64,000 nucleotides of DNA. Origin: Keguizhuia sedimenti (GTDB lineage Bacteria; Pseudomonadota; Gammaproteobacteria; Burkholderiales; Burkholderiaceae_D). Below are positions 18,651-28,883 of the stretch, piece by piece. The position numbers and the translations under genes were made by a program. Within the stretch, counting starts at the first letter, position 1. Each line of letters begins with the position of its first letter. The notes under the pieces were generated by a model that saw only the letters and a list, made by a program, of their open reading frames with translations, was not told the origin of the DNA and made no database searches. The DNA is taken from contig JAUYVH010000001.1 of NCBI GenBank assembly GCA_030715135.1, positions 62,001-126,000 of the forward strand, read 5' to 3'.

Positions 18651-18764
18651 ATTGCTTGAGCCATTCGGCACCGTATTTAATACAGAAAGCTAACTGATTT
18701 GCCGGAAATTTATCGATGCTGCGCAAGCGGCTGACATTTCTCTTTGCTGAGCGATTGTTGCAGG

Positions 18765-18793
18765 TTGACATAATGCGCGAAAAACGCGATAAT
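18765..18793 (+). promoter_or_regulatory. Sigma-70 promoter of the tRNA-Met gene
   Basis: TTGACA (18765-18770), a 17-base spacer and GATAAT (18788-18793). The predicted start is near 18800, a few bases before the tRNA. The -35 is a perfect consensus. Confidence 0.85.
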
Positions 18794-18805
18794 TTTCGGC
18801 TGTTT

Positions 18806-18882
18806 GGTGATATAGCTCAGTTGGTTAGAGCACAGCACTCATAATGCTGGGGTCGGTGGTTCAAGTCCACCTATCACCACCA
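18806..18882 (+). tRNA. tRNA-Met (CAT anticodon), probably elongator
   Basis: A 77-nt cloverleaf: acceptor GGTGATA pairs with TATCACC, D-arm GCTC...GAGC, anticodon stem CAGCA/TGCTG with loop CTCATAA (anticodon CAT), variable loop GGGTC, T-arm GGTGG TTCAAGT CCACC, and encoded CCA. The anticodon-arm and variable-loop sequence resembles elongator tRNA-Met; a tRNA-Ile with lysidine-modified CAT is less likely but not excluded. It has a strong promoter and terminator of its own. Confidence 0.95.
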
Positions 18883-18890
18883 AATTTGCG

Positions 18891-18920
18891 GTGGGTTACG
18901 AGATTTCGTAACCCACTTTT
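18891..18920 (+). terminator. Rho-independent terminator of tRNA-Met
   Basis: Perfect 11-bp stem GTGGGTTACGA / TCGTAACCCAC (18891-18901, 18906-18916) with a 4-base loop followed by TTTT, nine bases after the tRNA 3' end. Confidence 0.88.
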
Positions 18921-19135
18921 GCTTTGTGCTTCAGTCATTTGTTGCTTTTGCGCCTCCCACTCACCTCGCCTTTTCCGAGGTAAGCATGGAAGCGACGCGA
19001 AAACGTATTGCTGGCCTAAAAGTCGCCTCCAAAAGCGTGATTTTCGTTTCAGTAAGGTAATATCCTTATATCGGTTTTGTTGCTGCATCAAGAGTTGCAT
19101 TAAGCGGCATAATTCTTATCGGGGATAAAACACCT

Positions 19136-19501
19136 ATGAAAATGAAACAATTGCTGGCTTGCCTGATCATAGCCTCGCTTTCCATCGCTGCCCATGCGTT
19201 TGAACGCCCGTTTCCTCAAATTGCCAAACGCGGCACCTTATCGATGACGGATTATCCAAGCATTGAAATCGACGGAAAAGAACGCAGATTGGCGGTTGGA
19301 GCGTGGATCAAGAATCAGAATAATACGATCGACATGCCCGTCACATTGCGCGGCCGTGAATTCATAGTGAATTACACCGAAAACATGCAGGGAGAAATTG
19401 ACCGGGTGTGGATTTTGCGCCCTGAAGAGGCAAAAAGGCCGGCGCCTAACAAGCAGCAAACCCAGCCGCAAAATAACCAACCGATGATGCAAATTCATTA
19501 A
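19136..19501 (+). CDS. Small exported protein of unknown function, 121 aa
   Basis: Not a family I can name. The product has a clear Sec signal peptide (MKMKQ, hydrophobic core, cleavage after AHA near residue 21). A mature domain of about 75 residues with alternating hydrophobic/charged strands follows, and it ends in a low-complexity Pro/Gln/Asn-rich tail. No cysteine follows the signal, so it is not a lipoprotein. It is predicted periplasmic. It lies four bases upstream of miaB and is probably transcribed with it, though a periplasmic role in tRNA modification makes no sense; the link is likely only positional. Confidence 0.75.
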   Translation: MKMKQLLACLIIASLSIAAHAFERPFPQIAKRGTLSMTDYPSIEIDGKERRLAVGAWIKNQNNTIDMPVTLRGREFIVNYTENMQGEIDRVWILRPEEAKRPAPNKQQTQPQNNQPMMQIH

Positions 19502-19505
19502 TTCA

Positions 19506-20846
19506 ATGCAGAAAAAGATATTCATCAAGACATTCGGCTGCCAGATGAACGAATACGATTCGGACAAGATGGCGGATGTGCTGAATGCTTCGGACGGATT
19601 TATCAAGACCGACACGCCGGATGACGCCGATGTCGTTTTGCTGAACACCTGTTCGGTGCGCGAAAAAGCGCAGGAAAAAGTATTTTCCGACCTCGGCCGA
19701 CTGCGCGAACTGAAGCTGGCCAGGCCGGATATGGTGATTGGCGTAGGCGGCTGCGTCGCGTCTCAGGAAGGCGAGGCCATCGTCAAGCGCGCTCCGTATG
19801 TCGATCTGGTCTTCGGGCCGCAAACCCTGCATCGTTTGCCGGACATGCTGCGCCAGCGCCAGACCACCGGCCGCTCGCAAGTCGACATCAGTTTTCCGGA
19901 GATCGAAAAGTTCGATCACCTGCCGCCCGCCAAGGTGGACGGCGCGACAGCATTTGTTTCCATCATGGAAGGCTGCAGCAAGTATTGCAGCTATTGCGTC
20001 GTTCCTTATACACGCGGCGAAGAGGTATCGCGCCGCTTCGAGGATGTCTTGACCGAAGTAGCGGGCCTCGCGGATCAAGGCGTGAAGGAAATATCCTTCC
20101 TGGGTCAGAACGTGAACGCCTACCGCGGCGCCATGGCGGATGGAGATATCGCTGATTTTGCACTGCTGATCGAATACACGGCGGAAATCGAGGGTATCGA
20201 GCGCATCCGCTTTGTTACCAGCCACCCCAAGGAGTTCACGCAGCGCTTGATTGATGTCTATGCAAAAGTGCCGAAACTGGTCGATCATCTTTACCTGCCG
20301 GCACAGCATGGTTCGGACCGTATTCTGGCGGCAATGAAGCGCGGCTATACAGCTCTGGAGTACAAGTCCGTGATCCGGCGTTTGCGTGAAGTACGTCCAA
20401 ATATTACGATTTCTTCCGATTTCATCGTCGGATTTCCCGGCGAAACCGAAGAAGATTTTGAAGCCTTGATGAAATTGATTGACCAGATCGGCTACGACAA
20501 CAGCTTTAGCTTCGTATTCAGCCCGCGGCCAGGTACGCCCGCGGCCAATTTGCAGGACGATACGCCATACGACGTGAAACTCAAGCGCCTGCAGCGGCTC
20601 CAAGCAGTGATTGCAGACAACACGAAACGGATCAGTCAAGCCATGGTGGGTACCGTGCAACGCATTCTGGTTGAAGGACCGTCAAAAAAAGATCCGAATG
20701 AATTGCAAGGCCGCACGGAAAACAATCGCGTGGTGAATTTCGACGGCGGTCCGAACGGTGTGCGTTTGATTGGTCAATTGATCGATGTCGATATTACCGA
20801 AAGCTACGCGTATTCATTGCGCGGAAACATTGTCATCCAACAATAA
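19506..20846 (+). CDS. miaB: tRNA-2-methylthio-N6-dimethylallyladenosine synthase MiaB
   Basis: Radical-SAM methylthiotransferase acting on i6A37 made by MiaA. The 446-aa protein has the N-terminal MTTase domain ([41 protein letters not shown]) supplying three Cys for the auxiliary cluster. The radical-SAM motif [15 protein letters not shown] sits near residue 157 and a C-terminal TRAM domain follows. The order miaB-ybeZ-ybeY-ybeX-lnt downstream is classic. Confidence 0.97.
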   Translation: MQKKIFIKTFGCQMNEYDSDKMADVLNASDGFIKTDTPDDADVVLLNTCSVREKAQEKVFSDLGRLRELKLARPDMVIGVGGCVASQEGEAIVKRAPYVDLVFGPQTLHRLPDMLRQRQTTGRSQVDISFPEIEKFDHLPPAKVDGATAFVSIMEGCSKYCSYCVVPYTRGEEVSRRFEDVLTEVAGLADQGVKEISFLGQNVNAYRGAMADGDIADFALLIEYTAEIEGIERIRFVTSHPKEFTQRLIDVYAKVPKLVDHLYLPAQHGSDRILAAMKRGYTALEYKSVIRRLREVRPNITISSDFIVGFPGETEEDFEALMKLIDQIGYDNSFSFVFSPRPGTPAANLQDDTPYDVKLKRLQRLQAVIADNTKRISQAMVGTVQRILVEGPSKKDPNELQGRTENNRVVNFDGGPNGVRLIGQLIDVDITESYAYSLRGNIVIQQ

Positions 20847-20861
20847 CGGGATCCCATTCGC

Positions 20862-21887
20862 TTGAAAACGAAATCACCAAACCAGCCCATGCATTTCATT
20901 CCCGAACCAGTCGACAATAACCGCTTGGCGCATTTGTGCGGGCCGATGGATGAAAATCTTCGCCAGATTTCCGCAGCACTCGATGTGACGGTATTTCGGC
21001 GCGGCGAAAAATTCATCATCAGCGGCGACAACGCGCAGCGTGCGCATGAACTGCTGGAGAAATTCTATGCCCTGGCAGACAAGCCCATTTCCGTTGATGA
21101 AATACAGCTGGCCCTGGTGGAACAACGCGCGAGCTCGGCACATGCCAACGAGACACCGGCGATCCTGGCCAAAAAAGTGAACAACGAAGAAATCATCGAG
21201 AGCCCGGTTCTAAAGACAAAACGCAGTGATTTGCGCGGCCGCACGCCGCATCAAAGCCAGTACATCAAATCCATCCTGGAACATGACGTGACTTTCGGCG
21301 TCGGCCCTGCCGGAACCGGCAAGACCTATCTGGCGGTTGCCTGCGCAGTGGATGCGCTGGAGCGCGATGCGGTCAAGCGAATTGTATTGACGCGCCCTGC
21401 AGTCGAAGCCGGTGAGCGCCTGGGATTTTTACCGGGGGACCTGGCGCAGAAAGTCGACCCGTACCTGCGCCCTCTCTACGACGCCTTGTATGATTTGCTT
21501 GGATTCGACCGTACGCAAAAGATGTTCGAGCGGCAGGCAATCGAAATCGCACCTCTGGCCTATATGCGTGGCCGCACGCTGAACCATGCTTTCATTATCC
21601 TGGATGAAGCGCAAAATACGACGCCGGAACAGATGAAAATGTTCCTGACTCGTATCGGCTTCGGCAGCAAAGCTGTCGTGACCGGTGACGTCACGCAGAT
21701 TGACTTGCAGAAGAATCAGAAAAGCGGCCTGGTGGATGCAGTCAAGGTATTGGAAAAGGTGCGTGGAATTGCCTTCACGCATTTCACGAGCGCCGATGTT
21801 GTGCGTCATCCGCTGGTCGCGAGGATTGTCGATGCATATGACGTGGCCAACAATCACCCCGCCTCATCAAGAAATGACGAGCGATAA
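20862..21887 (+). CDS. ybeZ: PhoH-like ATPase YbeZ
   Basis: PhoH-family P-loop ATPase thought to work with YbeY in RNA/ribosome quality control. The 341-aa product has an N-terminal KH-like segment, Walker [12 protein letters not shown] near residue 146, [17 protein letters not shown], and Walker [11 protein letters not shown] start other than ATG is used at 20862 (TTG, 15 bases after miaB); an ATG at 20889 (MHFIPEPV) is a reasonable alternative. The 3' end overlaps ybeY by 14 bases. Confidence 0.94.
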   Translation: MKTKSPNQPMHFIPEPVDNNRLAHLCGPMDENLRQISAALDVTVFRRGEKFIISGDNAQRAHELLEKFYALADKPISVDEIQLALVEQRASSAHANETPAILAKKVNNEEIIESPVLKTKRSDLRGRTPHQSQYIKSILEHDVTFGVGPAGTGKTYLAVACAVDALERDAVKRIVLTRPAVEAGERLGFLPGDLAQKVDPYLRPLYDALYDLLGFDRTQKMFERQAIEIAPLAYMRGRTLNHAFIILDEAQNTTPEQMKMFLTRIGFGSKAVVTGDVTQIDLQKNQKSGLVDAVKVLEKVRGIAFTHFTSADVVRHPLVARIVDAYDVANNHPASSRNDER

Positions 21888-22335
21888 AAAATTGACCCTG
21901 TCGGTGCAGTATGCGGATCCGCGCTTGAAAGAGGCGATCACGCGCGCCGATATTCGGCGCTGGGCAAAAGCTGCGCTGTTCGCGCCCGCCGAGCTTGCCG
22001 TGCGCTTTGTCGACGCTGAAGAAGGCCGTGCATTGAACCGTTCATACCGCAACAAGGATTACGCGACCAACGTGCTCACCTTTGCTTACACTGAAGATAC
22101 GGAAAGCGATGTAACCCAGGCAGATATTATCCTGTGTACCGATGTTCTGTTGCGCGAAGCAGCGGAGCAGCAGGTTACAATCAAATCCCATGCCGCCCAC
22201 CTTATCGTCCATGGCGTTCTGCATGCGCAAGGATACGATCATGAGACCGATAAAGAAGCGGAAGAAATGGAACAGCTTGAAATCGAAATCCTGTCAGGCT
22301 TGGGAATTTCCAATCCTTATGCTGTGATCGATTAA
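21874..22335 (+). CDS. ybeY: Endoribonuclease YbeY
   Basis: Zinc-dependent RNase in 16S rRNA maturation and 70S quality control. The 153-aa product contains the UPF0054 zinc motif [11 protein letters not shown] (three His) followed by the acidic segment [10 protein letters not shown], and the conserved [14 protein letters not shown]. The ATG at 21874 lies inside the 3' end of ybeZ, giving an overlap typical of translational coupling. A longer frame upstream lies wholly within ybeZ and is not expected to be used. Confidence 0.95.
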   Translation: MTSDKKLTLSVQYADPRLKEAITRADIRRWAKAALFAPAELAVRFVDAEEGRALNRSYRNKDYATNVLTFAYTEDTESDVTQADIILCTDVLLREAAEQQVTIKSHAAHLIVHGVLHAQGYDHETDKEAEEMEQLEIEILSGLGISNPYAVID

Positions 22336-22481
22336 TCTATGCGCTCCCTTTGTTCATCATCCCGAAAAACGTCGCGGTCATGCTGAAAACAGTTATGCGG
22401 GATTGGCAAAATCCTTCAAGGCTTTAGCTTGCCCGCCTATTTGTTGTATCCTATATATTGTCGAAACTACGGCTATCAGCC

Positions 22482-23357
22482 ATGCAAGAACCTCCGAGTA
22501 GCAGTAAAACAACTGACATCAAACCTCACCGTTCTCTATTTGAACGCTTGAGCGCGCTTATTTCCCCTGAACCGGAAAACCGTGCCGACCTGCTGGAGTC
22601 CATGCATGAAGCACATGAACGCAATCTGATTGATGCCGATGCGCTTTCGATGATCGAAGGCGTGTTCAAGATGGGAGAATTGTCCGCGGGCGACATCATG
22701 ATTCCGCGCTCGCAAGTGGACGTTGTCGACATCAGCCAACCCGTTTCCGAATGGCTCCCATTCGTCCTGAAGACCGCGCATTCGCGTTTCCCTGCTGTCG
22801 ATGGCGAACGTGACAAGATTATCGGCATTCTGCTGGCCAAGGACTTGCTTCGTTATTACGGTGAAGAGTCCCTGGACATTCGCGGCATGTTGCGGCCTGC
22901 AGTCTTCATTCCAGAAACCAAGCGCCTGGACAGTCTGCTGCGCGATTTCCGTGCCAATCGCAACCATATGGCCATCGTCGTCGATGAATATGGCGGAATC
23001 GCCGGAATCGTCACTATCGAAGATGTGCTGGAAGAGATCGTCGGCGATATCGCCGATGAATACGATCTCGACGACAAGGACCGCGACAATATTCAGCAAC
23101 TCAAGGATGGGGAACACGGCAAGCGCTGGCGCGTGAAGGCCCTGACCGAAATCGAGCAACTCAATGAAACCTTGGGCACTGATTTTTCCGACGACGATGT
23201 TGATACCGTCGGCGGGCTGGTAGCCACGCATCTGGGCCACATGCCGCATCAAGGCGAAGTGTGCGATATCGGAAACCTGCGCTTCCACGTTTTGCGCGCG
23301 GATGCACGGCAAGTTCATGTGCTGCAGATTGAAACCTTGCCTGAAGCCGCAAATTAA
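22482..23357 (+). CDS. corC: CorC/YbeX-type CBS-domain protein
   Basis: Cytosolic protein linked to Mg/Co homeostasis and, with YbeY/YbeZ, to ribosome metabolism. About 291 aa: two CBS domains (GDIMIPRSQVDVVDI...; VFIPETKRLDSLLRDF...VVDEYGGIAGIVTIEDVLEEIVGDI) followed by a C-terminal transporter-associated domain ending TLPEAAN. It lacks the DUF21 membrane part, as normal for CorC. ATG 22482 (MQEPPSSS) is preferred to the TTG at 22458. It follows ybeY after 146 bases and precedes lnt. Confidence 0.93.
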   Translation: MQEPPSSSKTTDIKPHRSLFERLSALISPEPENRADLLESMHEAHERNLIDADALSMIEGVFKMGELSAGDIMIPRSQVDVVDISQPVSEWLPFVLKTAHSRFPAVDGERDKIIGILLAKDLLRYYGEESLDIRGMLRPAVFIPETKRLDSLLRDFRANRNHMAIVVDEYGGIAGIVTIEDVLEEIVGDIADEYDLDDKDRDNIQQLKDGEHGKRWRVKALTEIEQLNETLGTDFSDDDVDTVGGLVATHLGHMPHQGEVCDIGNLRFHVLRADARQVHVLQIETLPEAAN

Positions 23358-23460
23358 CGATGCTTTCGGCCTTGCCGTTTTTCCGGCATCCGGCATTGCG
23401 TTTACCGCACTTCTTTACGTCGCGGCGGGCAATGCCGAAATTTCAATCACATAATTCTTA

Positions 23461-25002
23461 GTGAATATCGCTCCCCTTCAATCGCTGCGCATGCGTCTTG
23501 CTTTTCCCATGGCACTGGTAGCGGGAGGCGTGAATGTTTTTTCTTTCGCTCCTTTTCATTGGTGGCCGATACAGATCGTAACGCTGGCCCTGCTGTTCTG
23601 GCTGGTTGCCGGCCAGACGTCACTCCGGCGCAGCATGCTGGTTGGCTGGGCTTTCAGTTTTGCCTGGCTGGCGGCGGGATTTCACTGGCTCTATATCAGC
23701 ATGCATCGCTATGGCGGCTTGCCGTCCTGGATGGCGGTTTTAGCGGTGGCCTTGCTGGCAGCAGCCTTAGCCTTGTTTCTCGCGCTGATGATGGGTCTGG
23801 CTGCGCGTTTCAAGCAGCGCAATGCGACTTCCTTGCCATTACTGATGCTTGCGGTGCTTCCTATTTGCTGGATGTTGTCGGAATGGCTGCGCGGATGGAT
23901 ATTGACCGGCTTTCCCTGGATTGCTTCCGGCTATGCGCATACCGCAAGCCCTTTGGAAGGTTTTGCTCCTATTGTCGGTGTGTATGGCCTCGCATGGCTG
24001 GTCGCCGTGCTGGCCGGATGTCTCGTACTTATCCCGGCCAGGAAATCCGCTGCACTCCTGGCGCTCCTCATTGTGCACGGTGGAATCGGCCTGAAGCGTA
24101 TCGATTGGACACAGCCCTATGGCCAGGCCATCAGCGTGCGACTTTTGCAAGGCAATATTGCGCAGGACATGAAATTCGCGCAAGACCGGATCCAGAGTAC
24201 ATTGATGCTTTATCACGACTTGATCCGGTCCGAACCGGCCGATCTGATTGCCACGCCGGAAACGGCATTGCCACTGCTTTCCCGCCAATTGCCCCCCGAT
24301 TACCTGCCAAGCATCGCAGCCTATGGCAAAGAGTCGAATAGCCACATCGCCATAGGGGTTGCCGTGAGCGACGGTCCATACCAATATGCCAACAGCCTGA
24401 TCGGCCTTTCACCGGACTCGGACGGCCAGTTCTATCGCTACGACAAACACCACCTGGTGCCCTTCGGTGAATTCATTCCCGCAGGCGCGCGCTGGTTTGT
24501 CGATATGATGCGCATACCGCTTGGGGATTTTACGCGCGGCGACCTGTTGCAAAAACCGTTTGCGGTAAGAGACCAGTTGGTAATGCCGAATATCTGTTAT
24601 GAAGATTTGTTCGGCGAAGAAATCGCCAATCAGCTGGCCGCAGCATATTTTTCCGGCGCGACACCGCCGACCATGCTGCTCAATATTTCGAACATCGCAT
24701 GGTTCGGCGACTCAATCGCGCTGCCGCAGCATTTGCAAATTTCACAAATGCGCGCGCTGGAAACCGGACGCCCCATGCTACGCGCAACCAATACCGGCGC
24801 CACGGCGGTCATCGGGCCGAAAGGAAATGTGCTGGCTCAACTGGAGCCCTTCACGCGCGGTGTACTGTCAAGCACTGTGCAGGGCTACAGCGGCTGGACC
24901 CCTTATATGCTGTTTGGCAATACACCTGTCATCGTCCTGGCGATTGCAAGCCTCCTCCTTATCCGGTTTGTGGCCCGCCAACGGCGCAAGAAGTCCCTGT
25001 AG
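23461..25002 (+). CDS. lnt: Apolipoprotein N-acyltransferase Lnt
   Basis: Inner-membrane enzyme that N-acylates the diacylglyceryl-cysteine of lipoproteins. The 513-aa product has six to seven N-terminal hydrophobic helices and a periplasmic nitrilase domain, then a final helix. The catalytic triad is visible: Glu in TPETALPLL, Lys in YRYDKHHLVPFGEF and Cys in NICYEDLFGEE. GTG start at 23461. Last gene of the miaB-ybeZYX-lnt run. Confidence 0.96.
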   Translation: MNIAPLQSLRMRLAFPMALVAGGVNVFSFAPFHWWPIQIVTLALLFWLVAGQTSLRRSMLVGWAFSFAWLAAGFHWLYISMHRYGGLPSWMAVLAVALLAAALALFLALMMGLAARFKQRNATSLPLLMLAVLPICWMLSEWLRGWILTGFPWIASGYAHTASPLEGFAPIVGVYGLAWLVAVLAGCLVLIPARKSAALLALLIVHGGIGLKRIDWTQPYGQAISVRLLQGNIAQDMKFAQDRIQSTLMLYHDLIRSEPADLIATPETALPLLSRQLPPDYLPSIAAYGKESNSHIAIGVAVSDGPYQYANSLIGLSPDSDGQFYRYDKHHLVPFGEFIPAGARWFVDMMRIPLGDFTRGDLLQKPFAVRDQLVMPNICYEDLFGEEIANQLAAAYFSGATPPTMLLNISNIAWFGDSIALPQHLQISQMRALETGRPMLRATNTGATAVIGPKGNVLAQLEPFTRGVLSSTVQGYSGWTPYMLFGNTPVIVLAIASLLLIRFVARQRRKKSL

Positions 25003-25098
25003 ACAACAAAACCCGTTAAAATCCACGGTTTGGCAAATTTGCAGGGGGCACGCGGCAATGCCGGCTCCACGAACTACTGCACACGCAGGAACAAGCTC

Positions 25099-26022
25099 AT
25101 GCTCACATTTCAACAAATCATTCTGACGCTGCAGCGATACTGGGATGCGCAAGGATGCGCCCTGCTCCAACCCTATGACATGGAAGTCGGCGCTGGTACT
25201 TCGCATACCGCGACCTTTCTGCGCGCGCTCGGTCCCGAACCCTGGCGGGCCGCTTATGTTCAGCCATCGCGTCGTCCTAAAGATGGCCGTTACGGCGAAA
25301 ATCCGAACCGCCTGCAGCATTACTATCAATACCAGGTCGTCCTGAAGCCGGCACCGGCCAACATACTCGACCTTTATCTCGGTTCGCTCGAAGCACTGGG
25401 TTTCGATTTAAAAACCAACGATATCCGCTTCGTCGAAGACGACTGGGAAAACCCGACACTGGGCGCATGGGGCCTGGGCTGGGAAGTGTGGCTGAACGGC
25501 ATGGAAGTCACGCAGTTCACTTATTTCCAGCAAGTCGGCGGCATCAACTGCAAGCCTATTACCGGCGAAATCACTTACGGCCTGGAGCGCCTCGCGATGT
25601 ACCTGCAGGGCGTGGACAATGTCTACGACTTGAAGTGGACTGACGGCTTGTCCTATGGCGACGTCTACAAGCAGAACGAAGTCGAGCAGTCGACCTACAA
25701 TTTCGAGCATAGCGACGCCGACTTCCTGTTCACCGCCTTCGGCGCGCATGAGAAGCAAGCGTTGTATCTGATGGAGCAAAAGCTGGCGCTGCCCGCGTAT
25801 GAGCAGGTATTGAAAGCTGCGCACACCTTCAATCTTCTGGATGCGCGCGGCGCGATTTCCGTAACGGAGCGTGCCGCCTATATCGGACGCATCCGTAATC
25901 TTGCGCGCAGCGTCGCCAAGAGTTACCTCGACAGCCGCGCACGCCTCGGATTCCCGATGGCCAAACCCGAACATGCCGCCGAAGTGCTGGCACAGATCGA
26001 GAAGGAAGCGGCATCAGCATGA
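25099..26022 (+). CDS. glyQ: Glycyl-tRNA synthetase alpha subunit
   Basis: Catalytic subunit of the alpha2-beta2 glycyl-tRNA synthetase. About 307 aa, with the highly conserved [20 protein letters not shown] start, [24 protein letters not shown], and [27 protein letters not shown] 25099 matches the usual N-terminus; an in-frame TTG at 25030 adds a non-conserved leader. It overlaps glyS by four bases (ATGA). Confidence 0.97.
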   Translation: MLTFQQIILTLQRYWDAQGCALLQPYDMEVGAGTSHTATFLRALGPEPWRAAYVQPSRRPKDGRYGENPNRLQHYYQYQVVLKPAPANILDLYLGSLEALGFDLKTNDIRFVEDDWENPTLGAWGLGWEVWLNGMEVTQFTYFQQVGGINCKPITGEITYGLERLAMYLQGVDNVYDLKWTDGLSYGDVYKQNEVEQSTYNFEHSDADFLFTAFGAHEKQALYLMEQKLALPAYEQVLKAAHTFNLLDARGAISVTERAAYIGRIRNLARSVAKSYLDSRARLGFPMAKPEHAAEVLAQIEKEAASA

Positions 26023-28151
26023 ACACCAAGAATCTCTTAGTAGAATTATTCGTTGAAGAGTTGCCGCCGAAAGCGCTAAAAAAAATCGGCGAGGCTTTTG
26101 CGCAAAACCTTCAATCGTCGCTGAAAGCGCAAGGATTGTTGAGTGAGGACAGCGTTCTCACTCCATTCGCTTCTCCGCGCAGATTAGGGGCACATCTGTC
26201 CGGAGTTGCCGCACAGGCCGCGGACAAACCTGTATCGCAAAAGCTGATGCCGGTCGCGGTCGGCCTTAACGCAGAAGGCAAGGCAACACCCGCACTGCTG
26301 AAGAAACTCGCTGCGCTGGGTGCAAACGAATCCGCGGTGGCCGGTCTGAAACGCGAACACGACGGCAAGGCGGACGTACTGTTCTTCAACAGCGTAGCCA
26401 AAGGCGCCACCCTGGCTGAAGGCTTGCAAAAAGCAATTGAAGAATCTCTCTCCAAGCTGCCTATCCCTAAAGTCATGACTTACCAGCTCGCCGACGGCTG
26501 GGAAACGGTCAACTTCGTACGCCCGGCGCACGGGCTGGTCGCGCTGCACGGCAGTGAGGTGGTATCAATTTCCGTGCTCGGCCTGGATGCCGGCCGCACA
26601 ACCCACGGACATCGCTTCGAAGCCAGCATCGATCCGGTCGCGATCCAGGATGCCGACAGCTATGCGGCGCAGCTTGCAAACGAAGGCGCAGTGATCGCCG
26701 GCTTTGCCGAGCGCCGCGCGGAAATCGTGCGCCAGCTGAATGCGGCTGCGGCGCAAACCGGCGGCAACCTCAGGCCAATCGACGATGAAGCATTGCTCGA
26801 CGAAGTGACCGGTCTGGTCGAGCGCCCGAACGTATTGATCGGCCAATTCGAGGAAACCTTCCTCGAAGTGCCGCAGGAATGCCTGATCCTGACGATGAAG
26901 GCAAACCAGAAATATTTCCCACTGCTCGAGCAAAGCGGCAAGTTGTCGAACAAGTTCCTGATCGTTTCCAATATCCGCCCGGCTGATCCAAGCGCAGTCA
27001 TTGGCGGCAATGAGCGCGTGGTGCGCCCTCGTCTTGCCGATGCCAAGTTCTTCTTCGACCAGGACCGCAAGAAAGAGCTTAATGTGCGCGTTGCCGGGCT
27101 CGGCAAAGTGGTGTATCACAATAAGCTCGGCACCCAAGGGCAGCGCATGGAACGCGTGCGTGCAATCGCCATGTCGATTGCGCACGCCTTGCACGACACA
27201 AATATCGGACCCCAGGTTGAAACGGCCGCCACACTTGCCAAGGCTGACCTGCTGACCGACATGGTCGGTGAATTCCCGGAACTGCAAGGCATCATGGGGC
27301 GCTATTATGCGCAGCATGAAGGTTTGGGAGCCGAAATAGCGGACGCGATCGAAGACCATTACAAGCCGCGCTTTGCCGGTGATGAGCTTCCCCGCAACAA
27401 CGTGGGCATCGTGCTGGCATTGGCGGACAAACTGGAAACGCTGATCGGCTTGTTCGGTATCGGCAGCCTGCCGACCGGGGATAAGGATCCGTTTGCGCTG
27501 CGCCGCCATGCTCTCGGCGTGATCCGCATGCTGATAGAGAAAAATCTTGCGCTCGACCTGGACCTTTTAATCAAGGATGCCATTGCGAAATGGGAGCAGG
27601 TTGCGGCATCCCAGCAGGTCAGCCGGCTTGCAGATGTTGAAGAAAACCTGCTGACATTCCTCTACGATCGTTTGGCCGTCCTTCTGCGCGAACAGGGCTA
27701 CAGCGCGCATGAGGTCGATGCCGTACTGGCATTGCGTCCGCAGCGACTAAGCGATGTCGCCAAGCGCCTGGCTGCAGTCCGAGCGTTTGCCTCGCTTCCG
27801 GAAGCAGGAAGCCTGGCAGCAGCCAACAAGCGCGTCGGCAACATTCTCAAAAAAGCGGAAGGCAAAGTTGAAGCGAAGGCGGACCCTGCATTGCTGAAGG
27901 AAGCTGCCGAAATAGAATTGAATCAGGCGCTGACCCGGGTCAAGCCGCAGGCAGACGCCGCCTTCCGGCAAGGCGACTATGCCGCGTCCCTGCAGGCGCT
28001 GGCTGCGCTCAAGAACCCGGTTGACGCCTTCTTCGACAATGTCATGGTCAATGCGGAAGATCCGGCGTTGCGCGCCAACCGCCTCGGCTTGCTGGCAAGC
28101 CTGCATGAAGCCATGAACCGCGTCGCGGACATTTCCAGGCTGGCAGCATGA
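26019..28151 (+). CDS. glyS: Glycyl-tRNA synthetase beta subunit
   Basis: tRNA-binding subunit of the bacterial heterotetrameric GlyRS. The 710-aa product begins [19 protein letters not shown], shows [17 protein letters not shown] and [16 protein letters not shown], and has an HD-like segment [22 protein letters not shown]. The anticodon-binding DALR region is at the C-terminus. Full length. Four-base overlaps at both ends (with glyQ and gmhB) imply one operon. Confidence 0.97.
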   Translation: MNTKNLLVELFVEELPPKALKKIGEAFAQNLQSSLKAQGLLSEDSVLTPFASPRRLGAHLSGVAAQAADKPVSQKLMPVAVGLNAEGKATPALLKKLAALGANESAVAGLKREHDGKADVLFFNSVAKGATLAEGLQKAIEESLSKLPIPKVMTYQLADGWETVNFVRPAHGLVALHGSEVVSISVLGLDAGRTTHGHRFEASIDPVAIQDADSYAAQLANEGAVIAGFAERRAEIVRQLNAAAAQTGGNLRPIDDEALLDEVTGLVERPNVLIGQFEETFLEVPQECLILTMKANQKYFPLLEQSGKLSNKFLIVSNIRPADPSAVIGGNERVVRPRLADAKFFFDQDRKKELNVRVAGLGKVVYHNKLGTQGQRMERVRAIAMSIAHALHDTNIGPQVETAATLAKADLLTDMVGEFPELQGIMGRYYAQHEGLGAEIADAIEDHYKPRFAGDELPRNNVGIVLALADKLETLIGLFGIGSLPTGDKDPFALRRHALGVIRMLIEKNLALDLDLLIKDAIAKWEQVAASQQVSRLADVEENLLTFLYDRLAVLLREQGYSAHEVDAVLALRPQRLSDVAKRLAAVRAFASLPEAGSLAAANKRVGNILKKAEGKVEAKADPALLKEAAEIELNQALTRVKPQADAAFRQGDYAASLQALAALKNPVDAFFDNVMVNAEDPALRANRLGLLASLHEAMNRVADISRLAA

Positions 28152-28771
28152 TCGATACGCGGCCGCTCAAACTGGTGATCCTTGACCGCGACGGGGTCAT
28201 TAACTATGACTCGGACAAGTTTATCAAGTCCCCTGCGGAATGGATTCCGATTCCGGGGTCGCTGGAAGCCATCGCACGCCTGAACCAGGCCGGATATCGC
28301 GTGGTGGTATCCACCAACCAATCCGGCGTCGCCCGCCGCTTGCTCGACATTTCCACGCTCAACGCAATCCACCAGAAAATGCATACCGCGGCGCAGCAAC
28401 TGGGCGCGCACATCGATGCCATTTTTTTCTGCCCGCATTCCGCCGACGACAATTGCGACTGCCGCAAACCCAAGGCCGGGATGCTGCATACGATTGCGCA
28501 GCGCTTCGATATCAGCTTGAAGGGCGTTCCCTCTGTCGGCGATTCCTTGAGAGACTTGCAAGCAGGCTTTGTAGTAGGCTGCATTCCTTATCTTGTATTG
28601 ACCGGCAAGGGCAAGAAAACGCAGGAAAAGGGCGGCCTGCCTCCGGGGACGATGGCCTTTCCGGATCTGGCAGCAACGGTCGATTATCTGCTCAAGCAGG
28701 ACAACAAGCCCGTGCCGGAAGAGCCCACCGCCGTCCAGCTGAAAGAGCTGAAGACCGGCAAGCTCGAATGA
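28148..28771 (+). CDS. gmhB: D-glycero-beta-D-manno-heptose 1,7-bisphosphate 7-phosphatase GmhB
   Basis: HAD phosphatase in ADP-heptose synthesis for the LPS inner core. Of 207 aa, motif I is LDRDGVINYDS, motif II STNQSGVARR, and the zinc loop holds CPHSADDNCDCRKPKAGML with the expected Cys/His ligands. Motif IV is VGDSLRDLQAG. The protein is slightly longer than E. coli GmhB because of a charged C-terminal tail. Overlap with glyS by four bases suggests co-transcription although the functions are unrelated. Confidence 0.93.
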   Translation: MIDTRPLKLVILDRDGVINYDSDKFIKSPAEWIPIPGSLEAIARLNQAGYRVVVSTNQSGVARRLLDISTLNAIHQKMHTAAQQLGAHIDAIFFCPHSADDNCDCRKPKAGMLHTIAQRFDISLKGVPSVGDSLRDLQAGFVVGCIPYLVLTGKGKKTQEKGGLPPGTMAFPDLAATVDYLLKQDNKPVPEEPTAVQLKELKTGKLE

Positions 28772-28883
28772 ACAGGCCGGATTATTTCCACCATCTGAAG
28801 AGCATGCTGTGACCGACTTGGTATTTCCGGACACTTGCGCGCTAAAATAACGATCGTTTTTTAACCAATACCTGGCTAACTAT

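Noticed and set aside
19503..20660. 385-codon minus-strand frame
   Set aside because: It is antisense to miaB and reads as a codon-bias shadow.
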